Assembly: GCA_003049465.1 (NCBI GenBank)
Contig: PYSS01000121.1
Coordinates: forward strand, 1 to 25,000
Reading direction: 5' to 3'
DNA length: 25,000 nt
DNA from: Magnaporthiopsis rhizophila
Taxonomy: Eukaryota; Ascomycota; Sordariomycetes; Magnaporthales; Magnaporthaceae
In this document: positions 1-9,650 of the stretch, piece by piece
Layout: each line of letters starts with the position of its first letter
How positions within the stretch are numbered: the first letter of the stretch is position 1
The notes under the pieces: generated by a model
What the model saw: only the letters and a program-made list of their open reading frames with translations
What the model was told of the DNA's origin: nothing
The model's database searches: none
Translations under genes and position numbers: made by a program

Positions 1-33
1 GCCCGGTGGTGGGGACTGGTGGGAGGGAGAAAC

Positions 34-88
<55 letters not shown>

Positions 89-639
89 CACGGGAACTGG
101 GCGGGACCGGACGGCTTCATTTTTGGAGAAGCACACACCAAAGGCAGAGGTGCTTACTTTGTTGCATCTCCCGGGGACACGAGGGCGGCGTTTAGGAATC
201 CTTTTTCATCCATACTGCTACTATACTGCTACTATCATTCTACCATCATCACGCAGGAACGATTTTCATGATCATGTCCCGCCAGGAACCGCGAAACGAA
301 TATGACATCCTCGCTTTGTAAACATGCCCGGACTGTGCGTGCATGTCTTTTTTCGGACCCCCCACCTCTGTAGTAGTACGCTATCCATCTAACGCAAGGC
401 ATGAAAGATATCCAGCCCGTCCCCTAGGAAATTAAAAAAAACTGTTGCTCCGGCGATGCATAGGCCATAAAGCCGTCATTACGCCACGAAATGAAATTCG
501 GCTTCCCCGTCCGATAAAAGGGGATCCCATGAGTTCCAAGACCAAGCTAAAGGTCTGGCGCCATGTATAAACGGAGACGCAAATAGAGAAGCGCCATAAA
601 GGTACCTAGGTAGATACCCACGGTAATCATCCGTCTAGC
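1..639. other. Intergenic, 3' flank of the F-box/WD40 gene
   Basis: No supported gene. The stretch holds a (GA)24 tract, a short imperfect tandem repeat of TACTGCTACTA near 211-236, and an ACCTAGGT-type palindromic motif at 601-618. The short reading frames here have no recognisable domain and one is mostly the translated GA repeat. Confidence 0.6.
37..84 (+). repeat. (GA)24 microsatellite
   Basis: Perfect alternating GA for 48 nt. In one frame it reads as alternating Arg-Glu, which creates a spurious open frame. A second, longer tract of opposite orientation, (CT)32, lies at 22257-22320. Confidence 0.97.
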
Positions 640-3600
640 CTACTCCACCGTGCCAAAAAACCGCGACACCTCCTCGAGCTCCGTGTCGCCGTTGCAAAAG
701 TCCCAGCCGACAATGACGCTCGTCTGGCTGCAGCAGATTATTCGGCGCACGTCGAACTGCAGCTTGAACACCCGCACCGGCGTCCGCTCGTCGGCATCAC
801 GCATGTGCGGGTGGTGGTGGTGATGGTGGCCGTGGCCGTGGCCGTGGCTCGGCGGCCGGGGCTGCGCCGGCTGCGCGGGCGTCTGTATGGGTGCCGGCGG
901 GGGTCCGCCGCTGACGTGTGCGTTTGAGCTGGCATGGAGGTGTGCTTGCGTTGCTTGCGTCGCAGCGGTGGAGCCAGAAGGCATGGTCGTGGTTATCGGC
1001 CCATCCATTTGCGGGAGTCCAGTGTCCTGCAGCACAAGCGACGGGCCCGCGCGGCTGCCCGAGCTGGAGCTGGGCAGCGGGACACCAAGGGCCGAAGGCG
1101 CCGAGTTGTGTGTCGTCGTCGGTGGCCGCGTCGAGCCGGCAGCCGTGGCAGCCGACGACGGTCCGGCAGCGCCCAGGTCCTGGTCGTTGGCGGCGGCGGC
1201 GGCAGCCAGCTGTGCCGCATGCCGCACGTCCCGAATGTTCTGCATATTGCTCTCACGCCGGGTCCGGGCCTGGGCCAGCTGCGTCCGCACAACCGCTGCG
1301 CTAACCGCCTGTCTCAGCTGCGAGCGGAGGAACGGGCTCGGCTCACGGTCTATGGCTGCCTGTAGTTGCTGCTGGAGGACCAGGAGGGTGGGGAAGTTGG
1401 CCAGCGCCTGCTGGAGAGCGTAAACGCCCTGAGGCACCGTCATGTCGATCATGGCGGTGAACGAGTTTATCGAAGTAGGCGTCAGCACAGCCGTGATTGG
1501 TGAAGTGATGACTTGGACGTCGCGGCTTTCAGGCGATGGCCGTCTTGCTGCCATCTCGTCTGACGGGCCGGCTGCTGCCACCGCCGCCGCCGCCGACAGC
1601 GCTTCGGGTTGCTCTGTCCTGTCCGCCCTCCTGGCCCGTCTCGAGGACGACGACGATGAGGATGACGACGGCGGCATTACGTTGGGGAGCGGAGTGCCGG
1701 AAGAAGATACATTGGTGGCCGCATCGGGGTGGCGCTGTGCCCTGAGCATCGACAGCGTATCCTCGGCCGACTGGGCAGGCTGTCCGGTTTCCCGGGCCCC
1801 AATGGCCGAGAGGGAGTGGTGCATGGAAACGGCCGGGATCGGCAGCGCCATCGGGCGCGCCGCCGCTGCCTCGGCCGCATCCTCCTGCTTGAGGTGGTGT
1901 GCTTTCTGCCATACACCCTTCTTGTCGCGCCTCCAGATGATGATGCTCTCGTCGTACGACCCGGACACGATCCTTGCGTACTGGCCACCTCCACCTCCGG
2001 GCGGCAGCTTGGCGCCAAACGCCGTGATGTCCTCAGGCCGCCGACTGCCCGCGTTGTTGGGCCTGCCCCTGGCGTGCAGGCTAGGATGCGCATTGGCGAT
2101 GACGGCGTCAAAGTAGCCCTTGTCTATCTCCCTGGCCTGCTGTAGATCCTCGTAGTCGCTGTAGGGCAAGTCCGCGAACCCGGCCTGGACGGTTCGCACA
2201 AGGTCCGTGTGTCCGCGCAAGCTGGCAATCTCGAGCCCCGTCTGGCGGTCAAACACCTTGACTAGGTTGTCGTTGCTACCGGAGACGATGCGCTTGCCAT
2301 CGTACTGAACGCACGCGATTCCCTTGGAGTGACCGATGTAGGTGCGGATACACTGCTGAGAGGGCCATTTCCAGATCTTGAGGTTCCTGTCTCCCGAGGC
2401 CGACACCACCTCGTCGCCGCAGATCTGCACCGCGTTGACCGCGGCGCTGTGACCCACGAGGGCGCCAATCATCGAGTACGGCGGCTTGATGGCCAGGTTG
2501 TCCAGGCCGTCGTACAGGCCGCCATAGTCCTTGATCGTCTTCCCGACCTCGTACACCTTACCCGGCTCGCCATACCCGACGTCTCCGGGGCTCATGGGCC
2601 GGCGATTGAATATCTTGATCGTCTTGTCCTTGGAGCACGTCACCAGGATCCGCTTGTCGAACTTGACGTTGAGGACCGACTCGTGGTGTGCATGTGAGAG
2701 ACGCTGCACCACCTGTCCGGTCGAGAACTTCCAGATGATGACGTCCGAGTCGCTGCTGCCCGACACGATCACGTCCTCTTCCGGATCCGAGTCGAACTGC
2801 AGACACAGCACGGAGCCGTTGTGGGCCAAGAGCGGCTTACGCACCAGGCGGCGTGTGTGCATGTCCCATATCCGGATCGTGTGGTCCCTGCTGCCGCTGA
2901 CGAGGTATTGCGAGTTGAACTGGAGGCTGTAGATGCACTCGTTGTGACCCTCGTCCATGTGGTCCGGGTGGGGGAACTGGAAGTTTACAAACCGTCCTCT
3001 CTCCCAATTGTGCTCTAGCCGGTGCCTCATCGAGTACATGTACTTCCAGTTCAGCCTGTACCGACTCGAGTTTGGCTGCCAGGTCCAGAGCGTCGATTTG
3101 GGCAGCGTGTTGAGGCCTTCAGCTGGGAAAATCTCCGGCAGCGTTTCGGACCGGATCTCGCTCGACTCCTTGCTGAGCATCGGTGTTGGAATGGCAATCG
3201 GTTGCTCGACCGCTTTCCCTTTGCCCTTGTCGACCGCTTGGACGCCGGGGCCATTCCGGGCGTCGTAACCCGAACCTGAGCCTGAGCCTGAGCCCGAACC
3301 TGGACCCGAGCCGTCCATGTTCATGGCATCCAGACTTGGGGTCATGCACGTCCTGGGGGCACCTGGAAGCCCCATAGAGCCACCGAAAAGACTGGCCCCA
3401 CCCATCTCGACGTCGGCCGGTGATTGTGTCGAGTTCTCCATCAAAACGTAATCTTGCTCCGTGCTGCTCGACGTCTCCGGCAGAGGACTTGCCTTACTCC
3501 TTTTCTTATGGGTGTGGCCGTCATCGTCCTCGGACGAGCGCAGGCGCCGCAGCTGGCCGCTCAGCGAGGGCCCGCTGATGCCGGTGTTGTTGATCTTGTC

Positions 3601-4124
3601 CTCCCAGATCTGTATCTCGTTCGTGGCGGCCTTCCAGCCCTCCCGATAGTAGACGCGCTCCCAGAGTTTCCGGTCCGAGGCGAGGCTGTGCCAGGCGCGA
3701 CAAGCCTTGACGACGTTTATCAGCGACAGCGGGTCGAGGTAGCCGAGGATCTTTAGACATATCTCGGCGGGCAGGTACATGATGAAGTTGATGTAGAGCC
3801 TCGAGCTCAAGCCCTCGACGATCTCGGCGATGATGCTCGTGGGCAGCTCTTCGAGCAGTGCCATGGCGAGTTCTGATGGCGGGAAGCAAAAAAAATGCGG
3901 CACACAAAAAGTCAGCAAAGGCCAGTCATAGGCGACTAGACCGTGGGCACCGGAAGCTAGGACGAAGGGAGCGTGGGGAATGACTGACTGGTTTTGTTGG
4001 AGATGGAGAGATCCGACATGTGTCGCAGCAGCAAAGCGGAAACCTCGCGTGACGGTGTCCGGGCTGGCTTGGTGGCAGAGGTGTTCAAGGGCGCCTCCGA
4101 GTAGCCCTCGTCGGCCGAATTCAT
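640..4124 (-). CDS. fwd-1: F-box/WD40 substrate receptor of an SCF ubiquitin ligase (FWD-1 type)
   Basis: Two exons are proposed, 4124-3989 and 3872-640, giving 1,122 residues. The 116-nt intron has donor GTCAGT, a GCTGAC branch site and acceptor CATCAG, and it keeps the frame. An F-box lies near residues 78-120 (begins YLPAEICLKILGYLD). Six WD40 blades follow at about 355-700, each with [VS]SGS.D-type turns. A seventh blade is at the very C-terminus (about 1079-1110), after a low-complexity insert of some 375 residues rich in Ala, Ser and His. The architecture matches the Slimb/beta-TrCP-like FWD-1 proteins, which in Neurospora target the clock protein FRQ to SCF; Met30/SconB is a less likely alternative because its F-box differs. 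The frame stays open without an ATG upstream of 4124 to a stop near 4382, so an additional 5' exon cannot be excluded. The ATG at 3864 would give a shorter product that keeps the F-box. Confidence 0.85.
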
Positions 4125-5653
4125 GCTGAAGGGGACGGTGGGTTCGGTTCGTCCGCTGCTGGGATGCCGGCCGGATATCTGTCCCTGGGGAGTTTGCGAC
4201 GGCAACGGGCTGCCGGGCCGGGGGGTAGCAGCAGGAGGACGAAGCACGGCCGCTGGCGGGGCGCTATGGAGTCGGACGCTTGCTGGGCTGCCCGACAAGA
4301 CGGCGGGTGTCGGAGGAGTGATCCCTGTGCCGCCGGCACTTTTGGCACGCCCTCCTCCTCCTCCTTTCCTACTCGGATATCACAAAGGGTGAGCGTTACT
4401 CGACACAAGCAGGGCGGCGTTGGTGGAGTCGGTGGCGATGGTGGCGACGTCGGCGGTTGTTGGATTTCAGGAATTGATAGATGTGCTGTGGTCGCCAGGC
4501 GTCCCCGGTAAGGCTCCGGCTTGGGTAGTTCTCGGCTGTTGGGTCGACGGATGGGGGTGGGACTCGATGCAATTTGGGGTGCAACGGTTTGTTTTGTTGA
4601 TGGCGGGGAGGCTGTGGCGCGCGCCTCGGACCTGACAAATTGCGAATGAGAGCAAAGTCTAGAGCCAGCGTGCTGATGCCAGGGGGCCTGGGGCGTGAAG
4701 CTCCAATGGGGCAGCTAGGGCGAACCACACAGGGCGTGCAGCTTCCAATTTAGAACAATCGCGACTTCCCTGCAATCAACTTCTGCCTGCAATGTCGAGC
4801 TGCCCTGCTCAGTGCTGGCTCTGTTCTCTTTTCTTTTGGACGAAATAGAAAGAGAAAAAAAAATCAAAAATCAATGTAGCACCACCGACACTGCCCTACC
4901 GACGGATATGTACCCATACGTAGGTGCGCCTGGCGGACCGACACAGGCGGTCAACAGCCGGGAAGGTGGCCGCAATGGATTGAAGAGGTTACGTACGACA
5001 GAACAGGTTCCATCGCGGCCTGCGTCACGATCAAGGACCGGTTTTTGCTTGCTTAGGTGGTACCTACCCGTAATTACTTCCATCGCAGTCCACCCACTCC
5101 TGCTTGGCCGTCGATCATCAGTCCGACTTTCAAAGCTGTCGCCCGTGACCTCGACCGTCTTTTTCTTTTGTTGTAGTGATGCCCCGAGCAACCCCTCCAG
5201 GGGCAAACTCGAGGCCGGGCCAACGACTCGTTCGAGTCATCCTCGCGAAAGACATGGTGGCTGCCTGTGGACGCAAACCCACAGGCTGCGGTTGTAAGAC
5301 GCAGATTACGGATTACAATCAATCGCTGACTGTGGCCATCGTGCGCGCGGGCAACCCAACCAAAATGAGTTACCCGTCGTCACACCCTCTGCAAGGCCGT
5401 AAGAAGGCCACTGGTTATTGGTGGTGGCACTTGCTGCCCTACCTTGATGTTCGTGCCTTGGCCTGCCCGACCAAGAAGGGCCACCTCGCCTCGCGACCCA
5501 GCCAGAGCGTTTTCAGCTGCGACAGCAACAATTTCCCCTTGTGTCGTTCCTTGCTTTGCGCACGAAAGCTTCCAGGTTTTGTACTGTTTTATGATATCAC
5601 AGAGTCGCTTCGAGCGCTTTCCACTAGGTGGTACCATGCCACGGGTTGCGTTA
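4125..5653. other. Intergenic region upstream of the F-box gene
   Basis: Probable promoter and leader of the leftward F-box gene at its left end. The rest shows no convincing gene. A 176-codon frame at about 5179-5706 (+) has no domain I recognise and no consistent codon preference. GGTACC/TACCTA-type motifs occur near 5058 and 5630. Confidence 0.5.
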
Positions 5654-6137
5654 TTAACTCTTCCTCCAAATACTGGCACCTCTCCACTCCGTGTCGACGC
5701 TGGTAATGGCCGGCGCCACGGCATCCAGCATTACAGTGTCATCGACAAATGCTCCGGTTTCAAGCACGCGCATCTTGACCACGCCCAACGATCGAATCCA
5801 GATTCCGGCCTCGGAGGTGATTTTTTCATGCCAGCCAAATAGTTTGGCGGCCTCGTGACGCCTGAGATCGGTGGAACGCCAGCAAGCGGCGAGTATCACC
5901 CTTCCATGTTCCACCAACTCAACGCCACCGCCAGCGTTGTTGCTTGGCCTGGGAACACGCGCCCGATCTGCGACGGCCCCGGATCGGCTTGTCCAGCTCT
6001 GCCTGTGGTCGCCTTATGTGATCGGGTAACGCCTGCTGCAAGTCGCCGTCCATCTCGTAAAAGTGTTGAGAGGCGCCCGGCCGGAACCGCGCGCGCTGTG
6101 CGTTGGCATCTCTTGGTTCCACAAAGACTTTTTCCAT
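5654..6137 (-). pseudogene. Frameshifted coding relic, unknown protein
   Basis: Two overlapping frames read like protein with GC-rich third positions. The first starts at an ATG at 6137 (MEKVFVEPRDANAQRARF). It loses coding character around 5950-6040, where the second frame takes over and runs to a TAA at 5654. The second frame includes the stretches AAKLFGWHEKITSEAGIWIR and DDTVMLDAVAPAITSVDTEW. The two frames abut, with no plausible intron between them, so a one-base frameshift is the simplest reading. I do not recognise the family. A short two-exon gene with an unusual intron is the alternative. Confidence 0.4.
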
Positions 6138-6264
6138 AGACCGTCAATGATACCTACCTGTCTCTAGTACCGGGTGTGACATCCTACCCAGGAAACTTTA
6201 CGGGCACCTTGGATAGCTTCCGTGTACATTGGAGTATTTACTCCGCTGGGTTCCACCGGAAATC

Positions 6265-6435
6265 ATGGGCACCACTGCCTTTGAACCCGCCCGCGATTGC
6301 ACAAGATGCCTGGATACGAGGAAACCGTGCCCCGGCTACCGCTCCTGTATAGCGGCAGAATACTCGCTCACTAAGATGCCTCTGCCGCTTGCGCCGTGGT
6401 CAGGTTATTCGTTAGGCCGGGAGGGTTGCACATAG
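6265..6435 (+). pseudogene. Possible half of a Zn(II)2Cys6 DNA-binding cluster
   Basis: The frame begins with an ATG at 6265 and contains CTRCLDTRKPCPGYR (6298-6342). This is C-x2-C-x6-C followed by Pro-Gly-Tyr, the usual second half of a fungal Zn2Cys6 binuclear cluster. The first half (C-x2-C-x6-C with basic residues) is not found upstream in any frame I read, and the frame stops at 6435 with no further domain. It is probably a fragment of a decayed transcription factor gene. Chance resemblance is possible because the motif is short. Confidence 0.3.
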
Positions 6436-9400
6436 GGGACACCTGCGATGCGGCAACTCGTTGTCTCCGTAGACTTAACCAAAGAGGGATCCATTTGCTT
6501 CGAGGTGCTAATCTAATCTGCGCCAGACATATGACTTATGTTCCTGGAGGCTCCGCGGACCATAACCTCTCCAGCAGGCAGGGGACCATCAATATAGCCC
6601 GTCGTAGGTCTGGCTCGTTCCGCCATGTCGATCCCGTTTATAACAGAGATTTCCCTGCCTTGCCAACATCTGGCCACGTGAACACCCAAACAAGGGCGCC
6701 TGTTCCGGTTCGCGCCTGCCAGGCTCGGCGGTGGGCTCAAGGCCGAGGCCGCCTTTTTCGACGCACGACGCGCCGACCAAGACGCCTCCGACCCCACCGA
6801 CGCGGCTTTTGGTCGGGTGGCGGATGCGAGGTCATCGGGGTGCAGGTAGGATTGCTGGATTAGCCACCAATTGGAAGCCCCTGGGCCTCTGCAGGTCGCA
6901 AAATATGGCCGAAGGGCCTAGTAGGAATGGAGAAAAGATGCTGGCGCATACGGTCGCCGAATGTTCGAGCGAATTCCCGCTTTCGTCGATGTGCGTGTGC
7001 GCTGCAGGACAATCTAATCTGACATGCGCGCGAGGGCTGCTTCCGGACTAGCGCGCCTCGATTGTGAAACACGCAGGGCTCGGATCGAGTTAATGCCAAC
7101 CTAAGCTAAAAGTCAGGGCATTGCCCATTTTGCATCCATCTTTCGACAATTCTCGCGGGGCATTGATATCCTGCTGCTGGATCCGTCCCGTCTTCGTTGG
7201 GGCACCCTGAGACGGTCAACCTTGGACGGCTGGCCCTGGTGGTTCGAGGGAGGACGCATCGGGCTGTCCTCCCATCAAGATTTATATACACTGCCTGCCT
7301 TGGGTACCTGTGGTAGGTACCAGGCAGGTGCTTGCGCGCTTGCCAGCCAAAATTCGACTCGGGCCGTCTCGGGACGAGCTTGGGTTCTCGCCGTGTGCTT
7401 CTTTTGTGCACGGCCCCGAGGTTGCAGTTCGTCCTCCTGGTGGGTGGGTGGTGGTGCCGTGGTGTCGCCATGCGTGATGTAAAAACCCCTCCGGCGCAGG
7501 GGGTCGGTCCCAAGTGGACGGTGCCCCGTAGACAATGCTGCCTGTCCGAATCTCGATGGAACATCGCTCCGTCCATGATCGCTGTCGACATTCGGTTCTC
7601 GAAATTAGCGGTGGGCGAGGGTATACCTAACATACGACGTCGGCGGGCAGCGCGAGGGGCAGCCACCACCACACCACATAGGTAGCGTAGCAGCAGGCGC
7701 CAAGGAAAAGAAGAAAAAAAGAAAAAGAAAAAAAAAAAAAAGCCAAGCACATGTTTATTCGAGGCAAGATTGGGGCCGCAAAGTCTATCTGACCCCAGCG
7801 GGCGCCCGCCCTGGAATAAAGGTCCGCCCCTCCGTCCCAAGGTTGAACAAAGTTGCGATACTGGGTGCGTGCATATCACCGTGTTTCTGGTTCCTATTCG
7901 CAGATTCGCGATGTCTTGTGCCTTGTCTGTAGGTTGCTTTTTGCGTGCAGCGGGGACGTGCCATCTATGATTTGCCTCTGTTGATGCACGCCGCACTCGC
8001 TCATTAGGTTCGTGCTTCTCGGCTGGGCATTCAGCCAGATTCCCCACACTGTCCACACCCGCCGGTTTATGCCTTTGGCTTGGCTTCATGTTGCTGGACG
8101 CACCGTGCGAGTTGGAGCCACTTTTGACTGCACCACCCAGAGCCCAATACCCCACAAGGCCAAACCACCTAGGGCCAAGCCTGAGGTCGCTCTCCCGCGG
8201 CGCCAGCATGAAGAAGATGACCTAGCCCAACGCGGGCATTTCCCGTCGTCCGCCCTCCCGGCTGCTGGCGCCATTCCTGTCGTGCTCCATCCTGCTTGGT
8301 GAGTCGAGCAGCGACATTGTGTAGATCGGCTGCAGGAACAGGAACGCGACGAGCAGCCTCAACTTAGTTGTTTGCCACCCGACGTCCTCCCCGCCCATTT
8401 TTTGGACCCTGATTTCACTTCACCCACTGCCTGCCGACCGTGGCTGCCACTTGAAGTCAACCCGCTGCAATTTGACGACTGCCCGCACACCCCTCCAGCC
8501 CCCAGGCAACCTTCCCCCCACCGGCGACCGAGTGCACCACGCCGCCAGGCCTTTGACCCTCTTTTTGTCTTTGCCGCGCCCAGTCGGGCCAACCAGATGC
8601 CCCATTGCGGCCCGTGTTCTCCATGACCGTTTCAAATCCGCATCTTGACACCTCTGGAAACATTGAATCGACGACCAGACAGCCCGCCCGTCGCCCACCC
8701 CGCGTAGGTCCCCTGACTGCCACCACCTAGCAAAATCGGGCAGAGAGGGCAAGCACCCAAGGCCACTTTGGACAAGGCCTTTTTGGACGCGGCCCTTTAC
8801 ACCATCACCATCAACCTCCAGCCCAGCATTCCTGCGCGGGATCCGCCGCGCAGTCACCCGCATTCAACGACCAACTGCGTCGCAAACGGGACGACTCCAA
8901 TAGAATAGCAGACGCTTGGGAATTGAAACGCCCGTCGCCGAGCCCACTGCAAGATTTTCGCGTGATAAGCAAAACGGAGAGAAAGGGAAAGAAACAGGAA
9001 AGCGCCTTCTCCCGCAGCGAGCCCGCCAGCCCCCAGCCGCTCTCGCCAGCAGAATCGACAGGACATCAAATTGGCGTCGAGTCGCATGTCGTGAATCAAA
9101 GCCACAAACGCCCCCAAATAGCCGCGAGAAGGCGAACAACAGGCCCGCATCCAGACCTGCCTCTCCTCTTGACACCGTCGCTGGCCTCGGTTTTCCCCAA
9201 AGAGTAGGGACGGCCAAACCTAATCTGGGATCGCACCACGCGCTGCCACTGTCGCCGTCGCTGCCGCTCGCCTCGCCTCGCCCCTTTCCCCATTCCAGTC
9301 CAAGCCCAAGCACCCGCCCAGCCCATTTCCGGCTCTCCAGCGACTGGCCAATTTCTCCGTCGGCGCAGAACCCACCATTTGCCGACCGCCACTCCCCCAA

Positions 9401-9650
9401 ACCAGCCCCAGATCTTCCCGCTGCAGAAAGAGGAGGGAAAAAGAAAGGGGGAAAAAAAATAAAAAAAAATAGTAATAGGTAATAACACACCATCACGACC
9501 GACGGACCTGCCCTGCCCTGACCGCCGCTCACCAGCCGTCCTCCGCCCTGCACTCGCAGCCGGCGTCGATCCCGGACGCACCCCACCCCAGGTCGACTGC
9601 CCTCGACGGACCTCGACGCATCGGTGGCCCCTCCGCCCGATGAGGTGGTG
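6436..9650. other. Long gene-poor region and probable cdc24 leader/promoter
   Basis: No supported gene over 3.2 kb. Content includes a poly(A)-rich tract at about 7705-7741, an inverted repeat at 7294-7328, and a pyrimidine-rich stretch from about 8370 to 9640 typical of a fungal promoter and 5' leader. Large open frames here (for example 7106-8209 on the minus strand) lack ATG starts or translate the homopolymers, so I treat them as chance. Confidence 0.5.
7294..7328. repeat. Imperfect inverted repeat
   Basis: Left arm CCTGCCTTGGGTACC (7294-7308) pairs with right arm GGTACCAGGCAGG (7316-7328), with a 7-nt loop and two unpaired bases. It lies just after a TATATA stretch at 7283-7288. It belongs to the family of GGTACC/CCTAGG-rich short motifs scattered through the non-coding parts of the window. 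Confidence 0.7.

Noticed and set aside
887..2145. Several plus-strand frames of 100-220 codons
   Set aside because: All are antisense shadows of the GC-rich, low-complexity part of the F-box/WD40 gene.
3865..3918. Extension of the F-box protein N-terminus to 3918
   Set aside because: The start would be TTG. The extra residues translate the intron branch site and polypyrimidine tract.
5176..5706. 176-codon plus-strand frame
   Set aside because: No domain, mixed codon use and several Trp/Cys clusters unlike neighbouring genes. It could be a small unknown gene but cannot be supported.
7106..8209. 367-codon open frame on the minus strand
   Set aside because: It reads through a poly(A) tract as a run of Phe, has no domain, and shows no consistent codon preference. 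It is a chance open frame in GC-rich DNA.
8916..9482. 188-codon plus-strand frame upstream of cdc24
   Set aside because: It begins at TTG, not ATG. The Ser/Pro/Arg-rich translation reflects the pyrimidine-rich leader.
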